64,000 nucleotides of DNA from Sclerurus mexicanus (lineage: Eukaryota > Chordata > Aves > Passeriformes > Furnariidae). Location of the stretch: the NCBI GenBank assembly GCA_013396755.1, contig VWZF01001682.1, positions 1,099,883-1,163,882 of the forward strand, in the 5' to 3' direction. The translations under genes were made by a program, and so were the position numbers. Below the pieces are notes generated by a model. The model saw only the letters and a program-made list of their open reading frames with translations. It had not been told where the DNA came from and searched no databases. Below, in pieces: positions 13,390-26,080 of the stretch (the stretch's first letter is position 1; each line of letters begins with the position of its first letter).

Positions 13390-13418
13390 CTTTGTTTGTT
13401 TGTTTGTTTGTTTTTTTC
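13390..13418. repeat. (TTTG)n microsatellite
   Basis: Five or six GTTT units followed by a T run. Confidence 0.9.
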
Positions 13419-14546
13419 CTTAATTAGTATAAGTTAGGTTCACCAATTCTTTTAGGCAAATATTAGGCCACTCACCAAAAGTAACCAAGAGGAATACAAA
13501 AAGACCTAGCTAACTTCTGAGAGAAGCCTTATGGCATGTGATATTAAAACATGAACTTTTCAGCAATTGCACAACCAAATGGCTTCCCAGAGTACGTGTC
13601 AACTAAGGTTTGTTCTACTGCCTATGACCTTTCAAAAGCATATCAGCTTCACTTTAGTCACGGAAGCTAAGGCTGATTTTTTTTGCAATTTTGTGACAAA
13701 TTCTGTTCTTTTTAAAGTGGTTAACAAGTGTCCTTGAAAAGTCAGTGTAGGTGTAGAAATGCTTCCCTGATGCTGAGTAAAACCCTACTTTTTGAACAGT
13801 CAGTGAAGTCTAGTTCTCACATGCCTTCATTTAAGTGGGGCTACAGGACCTTCCAAGGTGCTGTGGAGCAGGGGGTTTGAGTTGGGAGATCGAATCGTTA
13901 CGTATTGGTTTTGTGTGAACTGGAGTTCCTACAAAAGCATACAAGTGTTTATTCTTATAACAGCTCTGCTGTAAAAGACCATTACTTTCATAAAGTAACA
14001 GAAAGCTAATTCTGAACATTTCTGAAAGTCTCATCCACAAAGTCTTAATTACTGTGACTGCATAGCTGAAAAAAAAAATAGTGAGAGAAGATGTAAAAGG
14101 AGACAGACATCTTTTAGTCCTCATCAATAAATAACCTCTGTATTGTCATGGGAAAAAAAGAAATATGTCTTGACTTTAATGCATATGATATCCATTTTTT
14201 CTTATGATCTTATTGCTTATATGCCTTATGATGCCACACTGTGGTTTCTCATACAAAAATGAAACTAAGATTGCAAAAAACAAAGAACATGAATAACTCA
14301 AGACAGACAATGTTCACAATCCGGGAAACCAGGAAAGTGGAAGCTGTTATGAAACACAGAGGTGAAACTTGAACCTAGGATAGCCGCTCTGCATAGTGTT
14401 TCTTCACCACATTCTAAAAGATGGTCACACATTTTCATTATCAAGTTGCAGTTTTCTCTCCAGTAACTGTTGCTAGTCTTTGAGGAGAGACACTGTAGAC
14501 AGATGTTCAGAAACAGAGATTATAAAAAATTGATATTGTTTTAATT

Positions 14547-14573
14547 AAAAAAAAAAAAACAAAAAAAACAAAA
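14547..14573. repeat. A-rich tract
   Basis: Runs of A interrupted by single C residues. A second poly-A run lies about 80 bp further on. No retrogene body is visible upstream on the plus strand. Confidence 0.9.
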
Positions 14574-14650
14574 GCTCCAGGTATTTGACTATTTTTTGTC
14601 AAAACTAATGGGGTAGTAGGCAAAAGTTTGCAGTTCCTAAACTGTCTTAA

Positions 14651-14671
14651 CAAAAAAAAAAAAAAAAAGAA
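14651..14671. repeat. poly-A tract
   Basis: About 17 A residues followed by a short A/G-rich end. Confidence 0.9.
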
Positions 14672-14987
14672 GATCTTACCTTTGCATGAAAGTTACTTAA
14701 CTTTTTGCTATTTGCTGTCTTGCAGTAGAAGGAAGGCTTTGGCATCTTCTTGAATCTTTGAGCTAAAACATTTGTTCCTATAAATAGCATTTTCCTGAAG
14801 AAGTGAGAGAGAAAACATTTCTCCAGGATCCATGGATTACATTACAGGGTAGTAATAAAGCAGAATCTGAAGGTTAGCTTGAGTGAGTTGTTCTCATTAA
14901 GAATTCTTAAAGCTGCTTATTAAAAAAAATATAATTTATACCAAAACAAAAACTAAGTAAAACAAAAGCAATAAGAGCACTGTAGAC

Positions 14988-15239
14988 TCAGTAATTACTG
15001 CTTCCTTCATTACAGTGTTTTCTCTCAGGCTCTGGAGAAGTTCTTGTTTGACTCACAAGGCTCTGAAATCTCTCCATCTCATTCTTTAGTAACAGCTGAG
15101 GAAGACTAGCCTTCTGAATTCTCTTGTATTTAATAATATAGTATGATCTTTCTTTTTCTAGAACAAAAGAACCAATGAAGCAGATATATGCACAGGTGAA
15201 CAGGAAAAAAAGAAAACAGAACGATCTTTGCCACTCCAT
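14988..15239 (-). CDS. 83-codon ORF with N-terminal membrane segment, unproven
   Basis: A minus-strand frame opens with ATG and reads MEWQRSFCFLFFLFTCAYIC. The hydrophobic segment, roughly residues 7-27, could act as a signal anchor. It is followed by a basic then mixed polar region containing KNEMERFQSLVSQ and TSPEPERKH, and ends at TGA. This short cytosolic end, membrane segment and stalk-like layout is what the first exon of a type II membrane protein can look like. There is no clear donor at its end, no domain and no family match that I recognise. In a window this size a chance frame of this length is expected, so treat it as a candidate only. Confidence 0.12.
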   Translation of the reverse strand: MEWQRSFCFLFFLFTCAYICFIGSFVLEKERSYYIIKYKRIQKASLPQLLLKNEMERFQSLVSQTRTSPEPERKHCNEGSSNY

Positions 15240-16640
15240 TCGTATCTCATATCTTCTTACCTTCCTCCAAGCAATAGGTCAGTCAGTGGTATAGCTCTAA
15301 CAAGTGCTTAACAGCTTAATAAACATAACAAGAAACATTGTGCCAATATGCCAGAGAGTAAGAAACAGTCACACAGGCATAAATATGTACTAGAAAACTA
15401 AACAGAAGTTATTAATTTAGTGATTTAAGACAACCCATCTTAAATGTATTGGAAACTCCTGCTTTCCCAGGAGGAAGATTATTATCATAGGCTAAACAGC
15501 TGTTTAAAAGGAAAAGTTTCTTCAAACAAGAAAACAGATGTTTAACTAATTTTTAAACATTTGTCGGAAAGAAAAAAAATAAAAAAAGGGCACAAAAACA
15601 CCAGATGCAAGAAAATGTTTCCCTTAAATACCTAGAGAGTTTTATAGCCTAAGCTGAAAACCAAACAAAAAAACATGCAGCATACTCTCTTTGAAAACCC
15701 TTGGTATCCTAGCACTCTGTCCTTAGGCATCTGTAACAAAACTTTCTGCATCTCAAGAATCTTCATGCTTCTGGATTAGCTAACTGAGAGCTGCTGTATT
15801 GGAGGATTTCATTTCTTCACAGCTTGTTATGTGCTGCTAGGGCATTACAAGCATTTTCCCTAGGTTCAGCCACAGAGAGCAAGTCCCTGTTCCACAGAAG
15901 TGAAGAAATTGATGAAAAGAATATATCCTACAGACCATTTTCAATTTCTGTAATACTATCTTTCTGCATGATGAGTGCTGACTATACATCCAAAATTCAA
16001 GTGATCTGTGTCTGTGCTATAGCAATTATTAGCTTCTCATACAAAGCAAAGTCAACTTTCAGAGATAGGGGCTTTGGGAGGTTAGACTTGAGTACAAGGC
16101 TAACAAACTCAGTACAAACTCAGTCAAGTATATGAAGTTCTTACACAGCAAAGATCTTAGATGCACAACCCAAAATATATAACACTGGCTGTCCACAAAT
16201 AATTTTCTACGTCCTGATGGAAGGAAATAGTCATGGTTGTGGTTGTTATCTCCACTACATACTATTTATTTGGAATCATAATTTTACCTTTCAGTATGTA
16301 GTGAATCCATATTTTGATTTTGATTAAGTTTATGGTACTAGCAGAATATAAATAAAAAATAAGGTAATTTAAAAACCCTGTAACAATACAATTCATATTG
16401 TCACAGGAATATATCTTAATAGTGTATGCAATAACATCTAAAAATTAAAACAGATATCCATTGCCATAAAATAGACATCCAAGATAATTTATCCAAGAAT
16501 TAAGTCTTAGTCCTACAAAATCCGGAAGTGATATGTAAAAAGAGTCTTGTCTGGAGATGCACAAAGCCTTCTGAAGTTCCTTTTTGTGTCTTTTTCAAGA
16601 TTTCATGTTATTGGCCATTTTATTTTTACCCTTTTTTCTT

Positions 16641-16688
16641 TGTTGGTTTGTTTTTTTGGTTTTTGTTTTGTTTTGTTTTGTTTTTTTA
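16641..16688. repeat. (TTTTG)n/(TTTG)n low-complexity tract
   Basis: Four consecutive TTTTG units preceded by TTGG and T-run segments. The overlapping F/L/C-rich open frame is an artefact of this composition. Confidence 0.85.
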
Positions 16689-16984
16689 ATGCAACTTACC
16701 CTCTGAAATGCACTTTCAAAATCTGCCCCTTTCTTCCATTTGCTAAGCAAGATTCCTTTTGGGAGCTGGGAACTTCCTGAAAAAGTGTCCCATTAGTATG
16801 TGAAAATTAGTATGTATGTGAAAATATTCATGCTGAAAATATTACCAAAAGGTATAGTCCTCACACAGCTAAGAAGTAGCTTGGAGTTTTTGACTTGTCT
16901 TAACAAAAAAAGCATAATTGTGGAAACAATAGTTTGTTCACTAAATTTAGTACAATCCTCTGTTCTTTTATGAAATCATATTAT

Positions 16985-17400
16985 AGAAATAAGGCTGGAA
17001 GGAAGTTTTAGAGATTGTTCAGTTATCTAGTCTTTCCCAATCTTGAGCAGATCACAGTGCTCAAAAACATTTGTCTAGGCTGTTCTTTAAAGCTTGCAGT
17101 AAAAAGTTTCCCTAAGCACCTTATGCAATCTATTTTAGGGCTCAACAGCTCTTACTGCCAGACAGAAAGCATGCAACAGTCAGTTTATAACCAATTATTG
17201 TGTTAACATTGTCCTTTAGACAAATAGATTTTCCCTTACTTTCGTTCTAGTATAGTCATAGAAAGTAATTTTGTTTCCTTCTAGCCTTCATTTTGCTATG
17301 ATAAATAACTCAATTTACTTATTCCAGAAAAAATACCTCTCTATTCCCTCAGACTGCTATTAATGTTTTTTATCTTGTCCAGTCTAATAGTTACTTCAAA
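16985..17400 (-). mobile_element. ancient CR1 LINE fragment
   Basis: Read on the plus strand the motifs follow a reverse-complemented CR1 3' end: 'aaggctggaaggaagtttt', 'ttatctagtctttccc', 'acatttgtctaggctgttct', 'taaaaagtttccctaag' and 'ttcattttgctatgataa', then 'cagactgctattaatgtttt' and 'cttgtccagtctaatagtt'. The order agrees with the consensus but divergence is high and indels are many, so it is a much older copy than the one near 40 kb. No coding capacity remains. Boundaries are approximate. Confidence 0.6.
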
Positions 17401-18769
17401 TAGGGAATTGAGGCAATACTCAGTCTGCTGCCTAGGTAAGGTCATCCTTATGAAGACCTAAGTTTCTGATTGAGTTGTAAAATAACATCTGAATTTTGAG
17501 CAGCCAAAATCCAGTTTGCAGAGGACATCGCCACAGAACAAATGGCTCACAAATATACCAGAGACACCAGTAAAAACCTTTCCAGCCAAAAGCACGGCAT
17601 TGTTAGTTTACTATAAGTAAAGTAGCTCAAGGAAATGTATCATTTGAATAAAATAATTTTGAAAGAAAATGTGTAGGGAAAAGGGTGGTCAAAGTCTCAT
17701 GAAGTAAATATACTATTTTAATAATGGATTTTTTTCCTTCTCCCAGATCTAAAGTGGAAAGAATTATGGTGAAAATTTAAAATTAGATTCTTACAGATCT
17801 CTAGGTATTGGCCACTAAATGTAGCATCTGGTTTTTGAAAGTTGACTTTTATAATGCCTGGGATATTTTCATTTAAGAGCACACTATTCTTATTGTACTG
17901 AATAGACAAGCCATGATAATCAACTAAATTAAGTTGATTATCAAGTTTACTCCTTTTCCAAATCCTCTTCTCATTTTCTGCCTTCTTTCTTTTCCCTCCT
18001 ACTTCTCCTCCCTTGAACACAGAGTTAAAAACCTGTGACCAAGAGCTGTTGTTGAGTCAACCTACTGGAACAAATCTGCTGAATATAGGTGAATATTGTA
18101 TTATAGAGATAGAATTCAACATTTTCTCACAGTAATAATAATTAGGTGGGAGAACAAGCTGGTTTTGAAGACCTGTTGTAATTCATACCAAAAGATGTGG
18201 TCCACTTACTATTTCTCTGTCAAAAGACTTGGTATCTCAGTGTGACCGGCAATAAAAAAGTAAAATATTAATGTGCATTGGTCCTACTTCTGAATATTCT
18301 GCAATAGAACCAGTTTTCTAATGCAATGTGGGTAGCAATGTGAGATCTGTTAAAGAGAAGAGGATTGCCAGTGCATGAAGAAACATTTCGATGAGTGCAA
18401 AAAACACACAGAGCTTTCTACAGTAGCTCAACTACCTCCGTGCTTCAAAGCTATGGGTGAAATTTCCCCTGAAGCCTACAGTACTGCAGGGAAATGAAAA
18501 GTCAAAAAAATGCCTGTACTGCAGGCTGTACAGTTCTGCGGCCACTGAGAAGTTCAAGTGATCAAAACTTTGAAGTAAGTACGGATCTTCTGAAAACCTC
18601 ATGGATTTCTAAAAGGAACTGTCTCAAGGGGTTCTCCAAAGCTCCTGTGAAGGCAGCTTGTGTCAGTATAGGTTGCTTGGAGTAACAGGAGTTGTGTAAA
18701 AGTGCTAGTTACCTTTTAAGGTCAGCAATAATATTTTCTAAGATACTTTCACTTCTTAGTGTTTTGAGA

Positions 18770-18812
18770 TTTTTTTGTTATTGTTGTTTTGTTGTTGTTG
18801 TTGTTGTTTTTT
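18770..18812. repeat. (TTG)n microsatellite
   Basis: T-run followed by about seven TTG units and another T-run. Confidence 0.85.
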
Positions 18813-18850
18813 CCCCCTAGCTGCTCCCTATTTATTTCCTCACACACAAA

Positions 18851-18874
18851 GAAAAAAATAAAAAAAAAAAAAAA
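18851..18874. repeat. A-rich tract
   Basis: GAAAAAAATA followed by about 14 A residues. Confidence 0.85.
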
Positions 18875-21800
18875 CGTCTGGCATCCCACAAATTAATTGT
18901 GGAACTTGTCTTCTGGTTATTCCTCCTGCTATGTGATTTTATGTTTATGGTTTAGAGGCAAAAATTTGAAATAAAAAAGAATCAGTCTGAGTGCTAATTT
19001 TAGCTAAAAGGAATAGCTAAAAGTTTCTACATACTTTGAGTACTTCTAGAGCTGGGGAATTCAAACAGTAAAACCTAGTGCTTGTAAGGAATAACTCCTA
19101 GCTGAAATGCTGGAGAAAATATCACTGAAAAAAATTATGTGGAGGGTTTTTTGTTGTTTTTTTTTTCTTTTATTTCTTGGATTTTTTTCTGTCTCCTCTT
19201 GCTGTCTGTTTTTTTTGCCATAAAGACATGATGATAATTTTGATTATTAGGCACTATTTAATTAAAAGTTTTCTGTGAGTCATTTCTGTGAGTCATGTAA
19301 GTCAAGCTTTTACCCTACTCTGCCCAGAGTGTGTAATTTCTTAACAAAAATGTAAGCTTTGTGTTTTGGATTTAAATAGACAAATAATGTAACAGCTATA
19401 TTCACATACTCTTCCCTAAACTTCTCTTTGAAAGCCCTAGTATTTCTATGATAACATGTGAAGGCAAGTTACTCTTTTGTGAAGTGGAAATGCCCTCTGC
19501 ATTATCCTCTCCTGCATTTCTGTGCCTCATGTTATGCTTTCGTTTATTCTTTAAAAGAATACCAGTCTGAACCAGAATCAAGGGGATGTCTGTGCCAGTG
19601 CAAAAATCTGATTAAGTGCAAGATACATGAAAATGCAACAACACACCTGCTATGTGTGCCAACAGTGTTTGAACCATCAGAAAGTCCTACTAAGTACTCA
19701 CTGTATGATAACAGCAAACCTTTGACCTTGGGCACAAGGTCATATCTGAATAATTTGGTTATGTATGCAAATATCCAGCTGAGCTGAGTTAGAATTACTG
19801 ACCTTATTTTGAATGGCCTGTAGTTTACTTCTGCTTTCCTCTGCTTTTTTTAGCACTGCTAACACCGTGTTTCAGAGACAATTTCTTTGTTCTGTACAGA
19901 GAGATAAACTGTGAAATTAAGCCACATCAGCACAGCAACTTAGTTTATTTAACACATTTTTTGTGAGAAACAAGTACAAAAAAGGAAGAGCTGAAGCGAA
20001 TAATTTTCCAGTGAATTGCTATCTCTATTTCAGAAATGTATCAGTCTACAAAATTCTCATAAACCAGTTAGTTTTTTATATATTTACATAACACAGCTAA
20101 TTGCAGATAGTTATGTATTCTTTCCTTGCATTGCTTAAAATATTGGCACAGAAATAACACTAGATCTATCTTGTGGCAAAATGCCATAGCGTCATCCAAT
20201 TTCCAAGGAGCCATATGGCAATGGTACAGCCATCTGTTTGTCTTGATATTCCTTTCCTGGCAAACCTTTTACCCATATGGGTTATTGGTGCCCTCATCTG
20301 TGTATATCATGAAGAGGTTCAAACCCAAAATCTATAATTTTCCCTGTTATAACTTTTAACAATTACGCTGAACATAAAGATCACACTATCCCCATGTTTA
20401 ACCTCATCCATTTTTGTTATGTACACACCTGCCTTCTTCTGTTAGATGCAGGAACAATTTGATTTCCAGAATTTGTGAAAGCTGTCATCACAAGCTGTCA
20501 AGTTCGAGGCATCATAATCATCTCTAAGGACTGATAGCTTGTGCTTTGTGGATTTGAAACTTCATCACTAAAGAGATTAAATGATCCGTCCTTTTACATG
20601 CTGACAGGGTAGCAATTTTGTGTCAGTGTAGAGATTCACACATTCAGACAATAAGGCCATGCTGAATATATGCAGACTCCTTTTATATTTTCTGTGACAG
20701 CCATTTTCAATAATGTCTAAAATATTTGACATGCACTGTTTAGAGCAATTTTAAGTAAGGGACAGTGTCGGCTTTCAGCCTGATGTATTAGCAAGCCTGA
20801 GTGAAATCATGTTTATATCCCATTTAGCAATCTGCTCTTTAATTTCCTCTTTATGTGAAAGCGTTGTTGCAAATTGGATACACCCAGAGTACAAACCAGA
20901 TATTTTAAGCACATATATGTTTCAAATCACATCAGAATAGATAAATATAGCCTTTCTTTGGAGATTTTTTCCCCTGTTTTTAAAATAGTGCAAACAATTC
21001 CATTTCAGATACCAAGCAAATGCAAAAATGCAAGGAAAAAGAGCATAAGCTAATATATTTATGGGGACTATACTGAATTATGTACATAATTAATTGTTTT
21101 GAAGCTCTTAGGTATTTGTTGACTAGTGAAATATATTGACTTGTTGCATTGCACAAATTTGTAATGCAGTTTATTTATGAAACTTATTGGTTTATTTGGC
21201 AACTTTATTGCCTTTGTTTGAAAGATCATGTTGTGTGTAAATTATACTAGTTGCAATTCACACAATGTATTTTTATGAAAATTTAATTAGATTATAGATC
21301 TGATTTTCTGATAGGATTTTTTAAAAAATGATGTGTTGCATTTTAAGTATTCTTTGTCTGCTGTTGATTTCCATTTAGTGAATTTTAAGACAAAAATCTC
21401 TTTGATTCTCAAGGATCTCTACCATGATCCTTGTTTTTTATTTTTTTTTTTAATAGCAATAATCCATTAGGAAATCATATATCCTGCCCCTTTCTCTTTT
21501 AGATGAATTTGACCGGAGTTTCCACCATTCATTTTAGAACCAAGATTGTTCTTCAGCCCTTCAAAAACTTCTACTGCCCAAGACACTAGCAAATCAACCA
21601 CTGGCTTTGATACTAGCAGGACTTTGTCCTGCATGCAGCAGGAATGAGACTTGATTTAACTTTATATGTCATAAAATATGCTATGTTTGTGTGCATATGT
21701 GTGTTTTCATCTCCATTGCTTCTCTGTATGACGTGTCTATTGTCTACAGACATGCTACAATTTATGGATCTTTTCTTTCTCATCACCTTCCATGTTTGTT

Positions 21801-23389
21801 CACATACCTCTCTCTGCTACATCTGTGGCTTGTGCATTTTCAGAGATTTGAATCAAATCTGGCAGCAAAAGATTTCTACTTTTGTATAAAACCTTTCAGT
21901 GAAACAGAGAGCAAAGTCTTCTCAAGACTGTTAGTTCAAGGCTGAGCTGGAAAGGGAAGAGTTTTAATGCTTGAGGAGTTAATAAAGATTTGATTTTCTT
22001 TTTTTTCTTTTTTCAAGAAGGCACCCTAATTTAACCTGTCAGCTTTACTGTGGTGATGGGTGTTCTGTATCAGGTGCAAATATTCTCTGCTTTTCATTCT
22101 GAGCAAGACAGTTTGTCTCACTCTTTGCACCTGAATAGGGCTCTTTCATTCCATGTGCAGACATAATACCCCCTAACAACATTCAGACATTTCTGCCTTC
22201 TCTTGCTTCCTTTAAACTTTCTGCTCACTGAGGATGTTTGCATTTAAAAAGCTGCTTGTCTTTCCAAGGGGTCAAAGTTTCTATTTCAGGAAACCTTGAA
22301 CATATCCTCTTGGTCCCAATTTGGTAAATATATCTGAGTCTAGCAACTCAGATTCTGCCTTAAAGGTCTTGGCATAAGTAAGAGACAGCTGTGACATTTC
22401 TCCCTCTTTTTTCCAACATACCAATGTCCTAGCAACACATAAATAATACCATCATGAAAAGAGCCCAGGGCAGAAAGAATAAACAGATAAAGTATTGGGG
22501 TGCAGCGGCTATCAAAGTAAAATAGAGGATAACAGTCTCAAATATACCAGTTTCAGGAGTCTGCGCTACAATTGCACCAGTCTCTACAAAAGGGCAGAAG
22601 TCAGAGGCAATACACTTGCATCAGTGTGCCACTTCACCCAAGGTAATATTGCCACTGATAATCCCTGATAATTATTCCAAGGCAATATAATGATAACATA
22701 ATCTTATTTCTTTCAGAATTTAGAATATAGAATTTTTGCTTCTTTCTCTACATTGTGCAGCTCTACTGGCATTTAAAAGACTAATCTAAGAAAAATTGTA
22801 AAACAGGTTCAGGTGCTTAGAACATGAGACTACAGCTGAATTTCGGAGTGAGATGGTCTTCAGTGTTTCCCAAAATCCCTAACATTTCAGGCTGATGACC
22901 CACCCAGACCTCATCACATCTCCCATATAGGCGAAAGTTTGCCTTACACTTTCTTGAAAAGAACGGGCAGAAGGATGAGTGGACAAAGGAATTGTATGTA
23001 TCTAAAAGTCTTCTTGAGACAAAACTGGCAGCTGGAAGAGATACGCAGACTGAGTCCACCATGTAAATACAACATACATTGGTTTTGAACATGGAATCTG
23101 TAAAAATATGGAGAAAGTTTGAATTTTTTAGAAACTTCATTTTATCACATTACAGCTGCTTTGGTAGCCTGTGTACCACTTTCCCCAAACTATGTCTTGT
23201 GTTACTATGAATGCACCATACAAACAAATAATATAATCTGAAAGTTCAGGCAGCTTTAGAAATAAGGCCGTTATATCTCAGTTAAGTGTCTCTAAGTAAG
23301 TTTGGAGTGGAGCATTCACCTAGGAATCCCAAGGAGGGATTTTAAAATCATGAAGGGCCAAAGAAAATGCTGATATATAAGTTGTAGAC

Positions 23390-23916
23390 TGTGCTGGTTT
23401 TGGCAGGAGTGCAGTTTATTTTCTGTGCAGTGGCCAATATGGGAATATGTTTAGGGGTTGCGCTGAACAGTGATGATAATCTAGAGATGGTTTTTGTTAT
23501 TGCTGAGTAGTGCTTCTGCAGAGCCAAGGGCTTTTCCACTCTCTGTACTGCTATTCTAGTGAAGAAGCTGGAGATGCATGGGAAGTTGGGAGGCAACACA
23601 GTCAGGACAGGTGAACCTCACTGACCATGTTTGGAGTGATGGTGTTTGCCTGTCCAAACAACTGTTGCTTGTGATGGGGCTCTGTTCTCCTGGAGATGGC
23701 TGAACTCCTGCCTGCCCATGGAAAGCAGTGAATTAATTCCTTATTTTGCTTTGCTTGCATACTTGTTTTTTTGTTTTCCTATTAAATCTTCTTCGTCTCA
23801 ACCCACAAGCTTTCTAGCCTTTTTCACTTTGAAATCTCTCCCACTAATCCTGTAGGTTGGGGAGTGAGTGAGTTGTTGTGTGGTGCTTGGGTGCTGGCTG
23901 GAGTTAAAGCATGACA
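23390..23916 (+). mobile_element. solo LTR of an avian endogenous retrovirus, promoter segment deleted
   Basis: The element starts TGTGCTGGTTTTGGC and ends GTTAAAGCATGACA. Both termini, plus 'ttattgctgagtagtgcttc', 'tcctggagatggctgaac', 'cctgcctgcccatgg' and 'ctcaacccacaagctttct', match an abundant avian LTR that I recall from many Neoaves. It is flanked by a perfect 5-bp target-site duplication TAGAC (23,385-23,389 and 23,917-23,921), which fixes both ends. There is no internal retroviral sequence, so it is a solo LTR left by recombination between two LTRs. A polyadenylation signal ATTAAA sits at 23,781-23,786, giving plus orientation. In the form I remember, a TATA-containing stretch lies between the 'actgacca' and 'ggagtgatgg' blocks; here they are joined directly near 23,618-23,640, so the copy probably lacks its core promoter. 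The 5-bp duplication would suit an ERVL-type element. Confidence 0.92.
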
Positions 23917-23921
23917 TAGAC

Positions 23922-25631
23922 TTTTCATGAAATCAGGGTAAAGTAAGCTTATAATAGCATTAATCAATGGCTTAGTGCAGTTAGCAATAATAAAATTAAA
24001 TGGTCACAGCATAGAACTTACTGCAGATAAAGAAATAGGCTTAGTGAAGGTTTTAGTGTTTTTTCCTCTCACTGAGATAGAGAGCTACATAGCTACATAG
24101 ATCTGCAGCTAATGAACTCATCAAGCATACTCCTGAGTTTATTAGAAAATGCAAATTTACCTTTTCATATTTAACATATGAATACCATATAATTGATGCA
24201 ATGAAGTGATGTCAGGAATAATTCCTTTAAGCAGAAGACCAATGTACATGTTATCCTCACTTTGATCCTTGTGAAACATCTCTTGCTTCTGGACAAGTCT
24301 CACAAAACACTGTTGTTCTCCAGTGAGTTATGTGAAAGCATGGCTGGAAGGCTCCTGGCATATTTTCCAGTGTACTATTAATGGACAAGATGTTTGGCAT
24401 TAACACTGAACAAAACTCTTCATTCCTCTAAATCCACTCAGACCTTGGACACAATGTTCAGGTTCACCAATTTCTTAGGGCAAAAGCATAAAAAATCCTC
24501 TATGGAAACACAAAAAAACCAGCAGGTAACTACAAATTTTTCATTAAGTGAAGATTTTGGAAGACTTGGAAAATAACAGTATTGATATTGTTTATTTTTT
24601 ATTAACATCAAATTGGATAAGAATTGCAAAGCCTGATGTTTCATAAGAGGAAGGGAAAAGAGAGTACCACTGTATATATCAAGCACAACACCTTGTGGCT
24701 CAAGAAACTCACTGGGTTCTCAAGAAAGTCATGAGTTCACTTTTACTGAGATCCTGCTCTACAGCCAAAACCACTTTTTTTTTTTTTTCTTTTTTCCAAA
24801 AGAGTGAAAAAACCCTCAGATAATAGGAGTTCTTTAAGCTCTTTGAGTATTATAAATCAACTTTTTCATATGTCCTTTCACAAGGTCATTTCAACAGACT
24901 GATTGCAAGAGGTGAAGAAACAAAAGCATTTTTTCTCATTTTGTAAAACTGATTACTGTAGTAAACAAGACACAGTTTGGTTGTGATTCACAATAAATAG
25001 TACACACAGGACACTTGCAATTTTGCAAGTGTTGTTGGCAGCAGGTAAAAGGACCAACACCACCTATTTGCAGAAAAAGAAGTCATACTAATTAGGACGT
25101 GTTAGTTAACGATATCTAAATGTGGACTAAGGTTTTATTACAGCTTTTTGCTACTTTTATTTAGTTAATTTAGAAATCATGCTAATGCCTATAGCATTGA
25201 CTGAAGTTTAAAACGAGATTATATTCTAGCACTAATGAAACTTCTATTTAGTTTCAGAGATTTTTTAGAGTGCTCATTTCAGTTTGGCTTTTGCTCTCTT
25301 GTCCGTAAGTGACTGAAAAGAAACAATGTTTTTTTCAAAGAGAAAACCTATTTGGGACATAAATTACCCAGGTTTTTTTTTATTTTTTATTTTTTTAAAA
25401 AAGAAGGGATGAGGACTGATTAGATTAAAAAGAAGACATAAAATACTGCTTGAAGAATAAATTGAATCAGGAATTCATTTATGCTGAATCCAAGCTAAAA
25501 TTTGAACCGTTTTTGAAAAAGTATAGCTAAAACATTACTTGGATTTGTTTGTTGAATCATAACTGAAAAAAAAACCAAAAACAAATCCAAACCCAGAAAA
25601 CAGACAAATGCAGTGGTACAGCACTTCCTCT
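23922..25631. other. non-coding DNA between two LTRs
   Basis: AT-rich sequence with T-rich tracts at 24,775-24,796 and 25,372-25,399 and a short perfect inverted repeat at 25,011-25,032. I see no retroviral coding sequence connecting the flanking LTRs, which are of different families. Confidence 0.6.
25011..25032. repeat. 22-bp inverted repeat
   Basis: ACACTTGCAA and TTGCAAGTGT are perfect reverse complements separated by TT. The structure is too short for a typical microRNA precursor. It is listed only as a small cruciform-capable site. Confidence 0.8.
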
Positions 25632-26039
25632 TGTGAGGGACTGAAAAAAGTTATTAAAGTTATTACTGGCTTGAAACAAGCCTGTGTGTGGAGAGAAGGG
25701 GCTGATTGGGTTCTGCCAAGGTGGCATTGTCCTCTATTTCCCCCATAACCCCAACCCCTTGAGAGCCCTTAGTGCAGCTGTCAGTTGCTGGCACACCAGG
25801 AGCACTGCCCCACACCACACACCCTGGAGCCCCTAACCCAGCCCCAGGATGGCTGACACACCAGAAGCCCCACCTGGCGGGGGTGGTCACAGGAGTCTAA
25901 AGCAAATAAAACCAACACCACTTGACCTCTGTGTGGTCATGGCCCTACCGACCTTGGACTTGTGGTGGCTGGGTGTGTGCTGGATCTAAGGTAGTAGCTT
26001 TGCTGTAATTCCATTTCTTTCTCTCTCTCTTCTTCTTCC

Positions 26040-26080
<41 letters not shown>

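Larger units (their letters stand above)
13419..16984. other. unique AT-rich non-coding DNA
   Basis: Apart from the A-rich tracts, a TTTTG-type tract at 16,641-16,688 and the doubtful minus-strand frame at 14,988-15,239, I see no transposon, RNA gene or exon-like segment in this interval. Confidence 0.5.
17401..23389. other. unique AT-rich non-coding DNA
   Basis: Nearly 6 kb without a recognisable transposon, holding only TTG and A-rich low-complexity tracts near 18.8 kb and T-runs near 19.15 and 21.44 kb. A pyrimidine-rich AG at 21,501-21,502 is followed by a 28-codon open frame, but nothing else supports an exon. The block at about 20.6-21.4 kb contains homeodomain-type TAATTA/TTAATTAG words and few simple repeats. 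Confidence 0.5.

Noticed and set aside
21503..21590. Pyrimidine-rich AG followed by an ATG and 28 open codons
   Set aside because: No donor, no partner exon and no recognisable peptide; acceptor-like sites are frequent in T-rich DNA.
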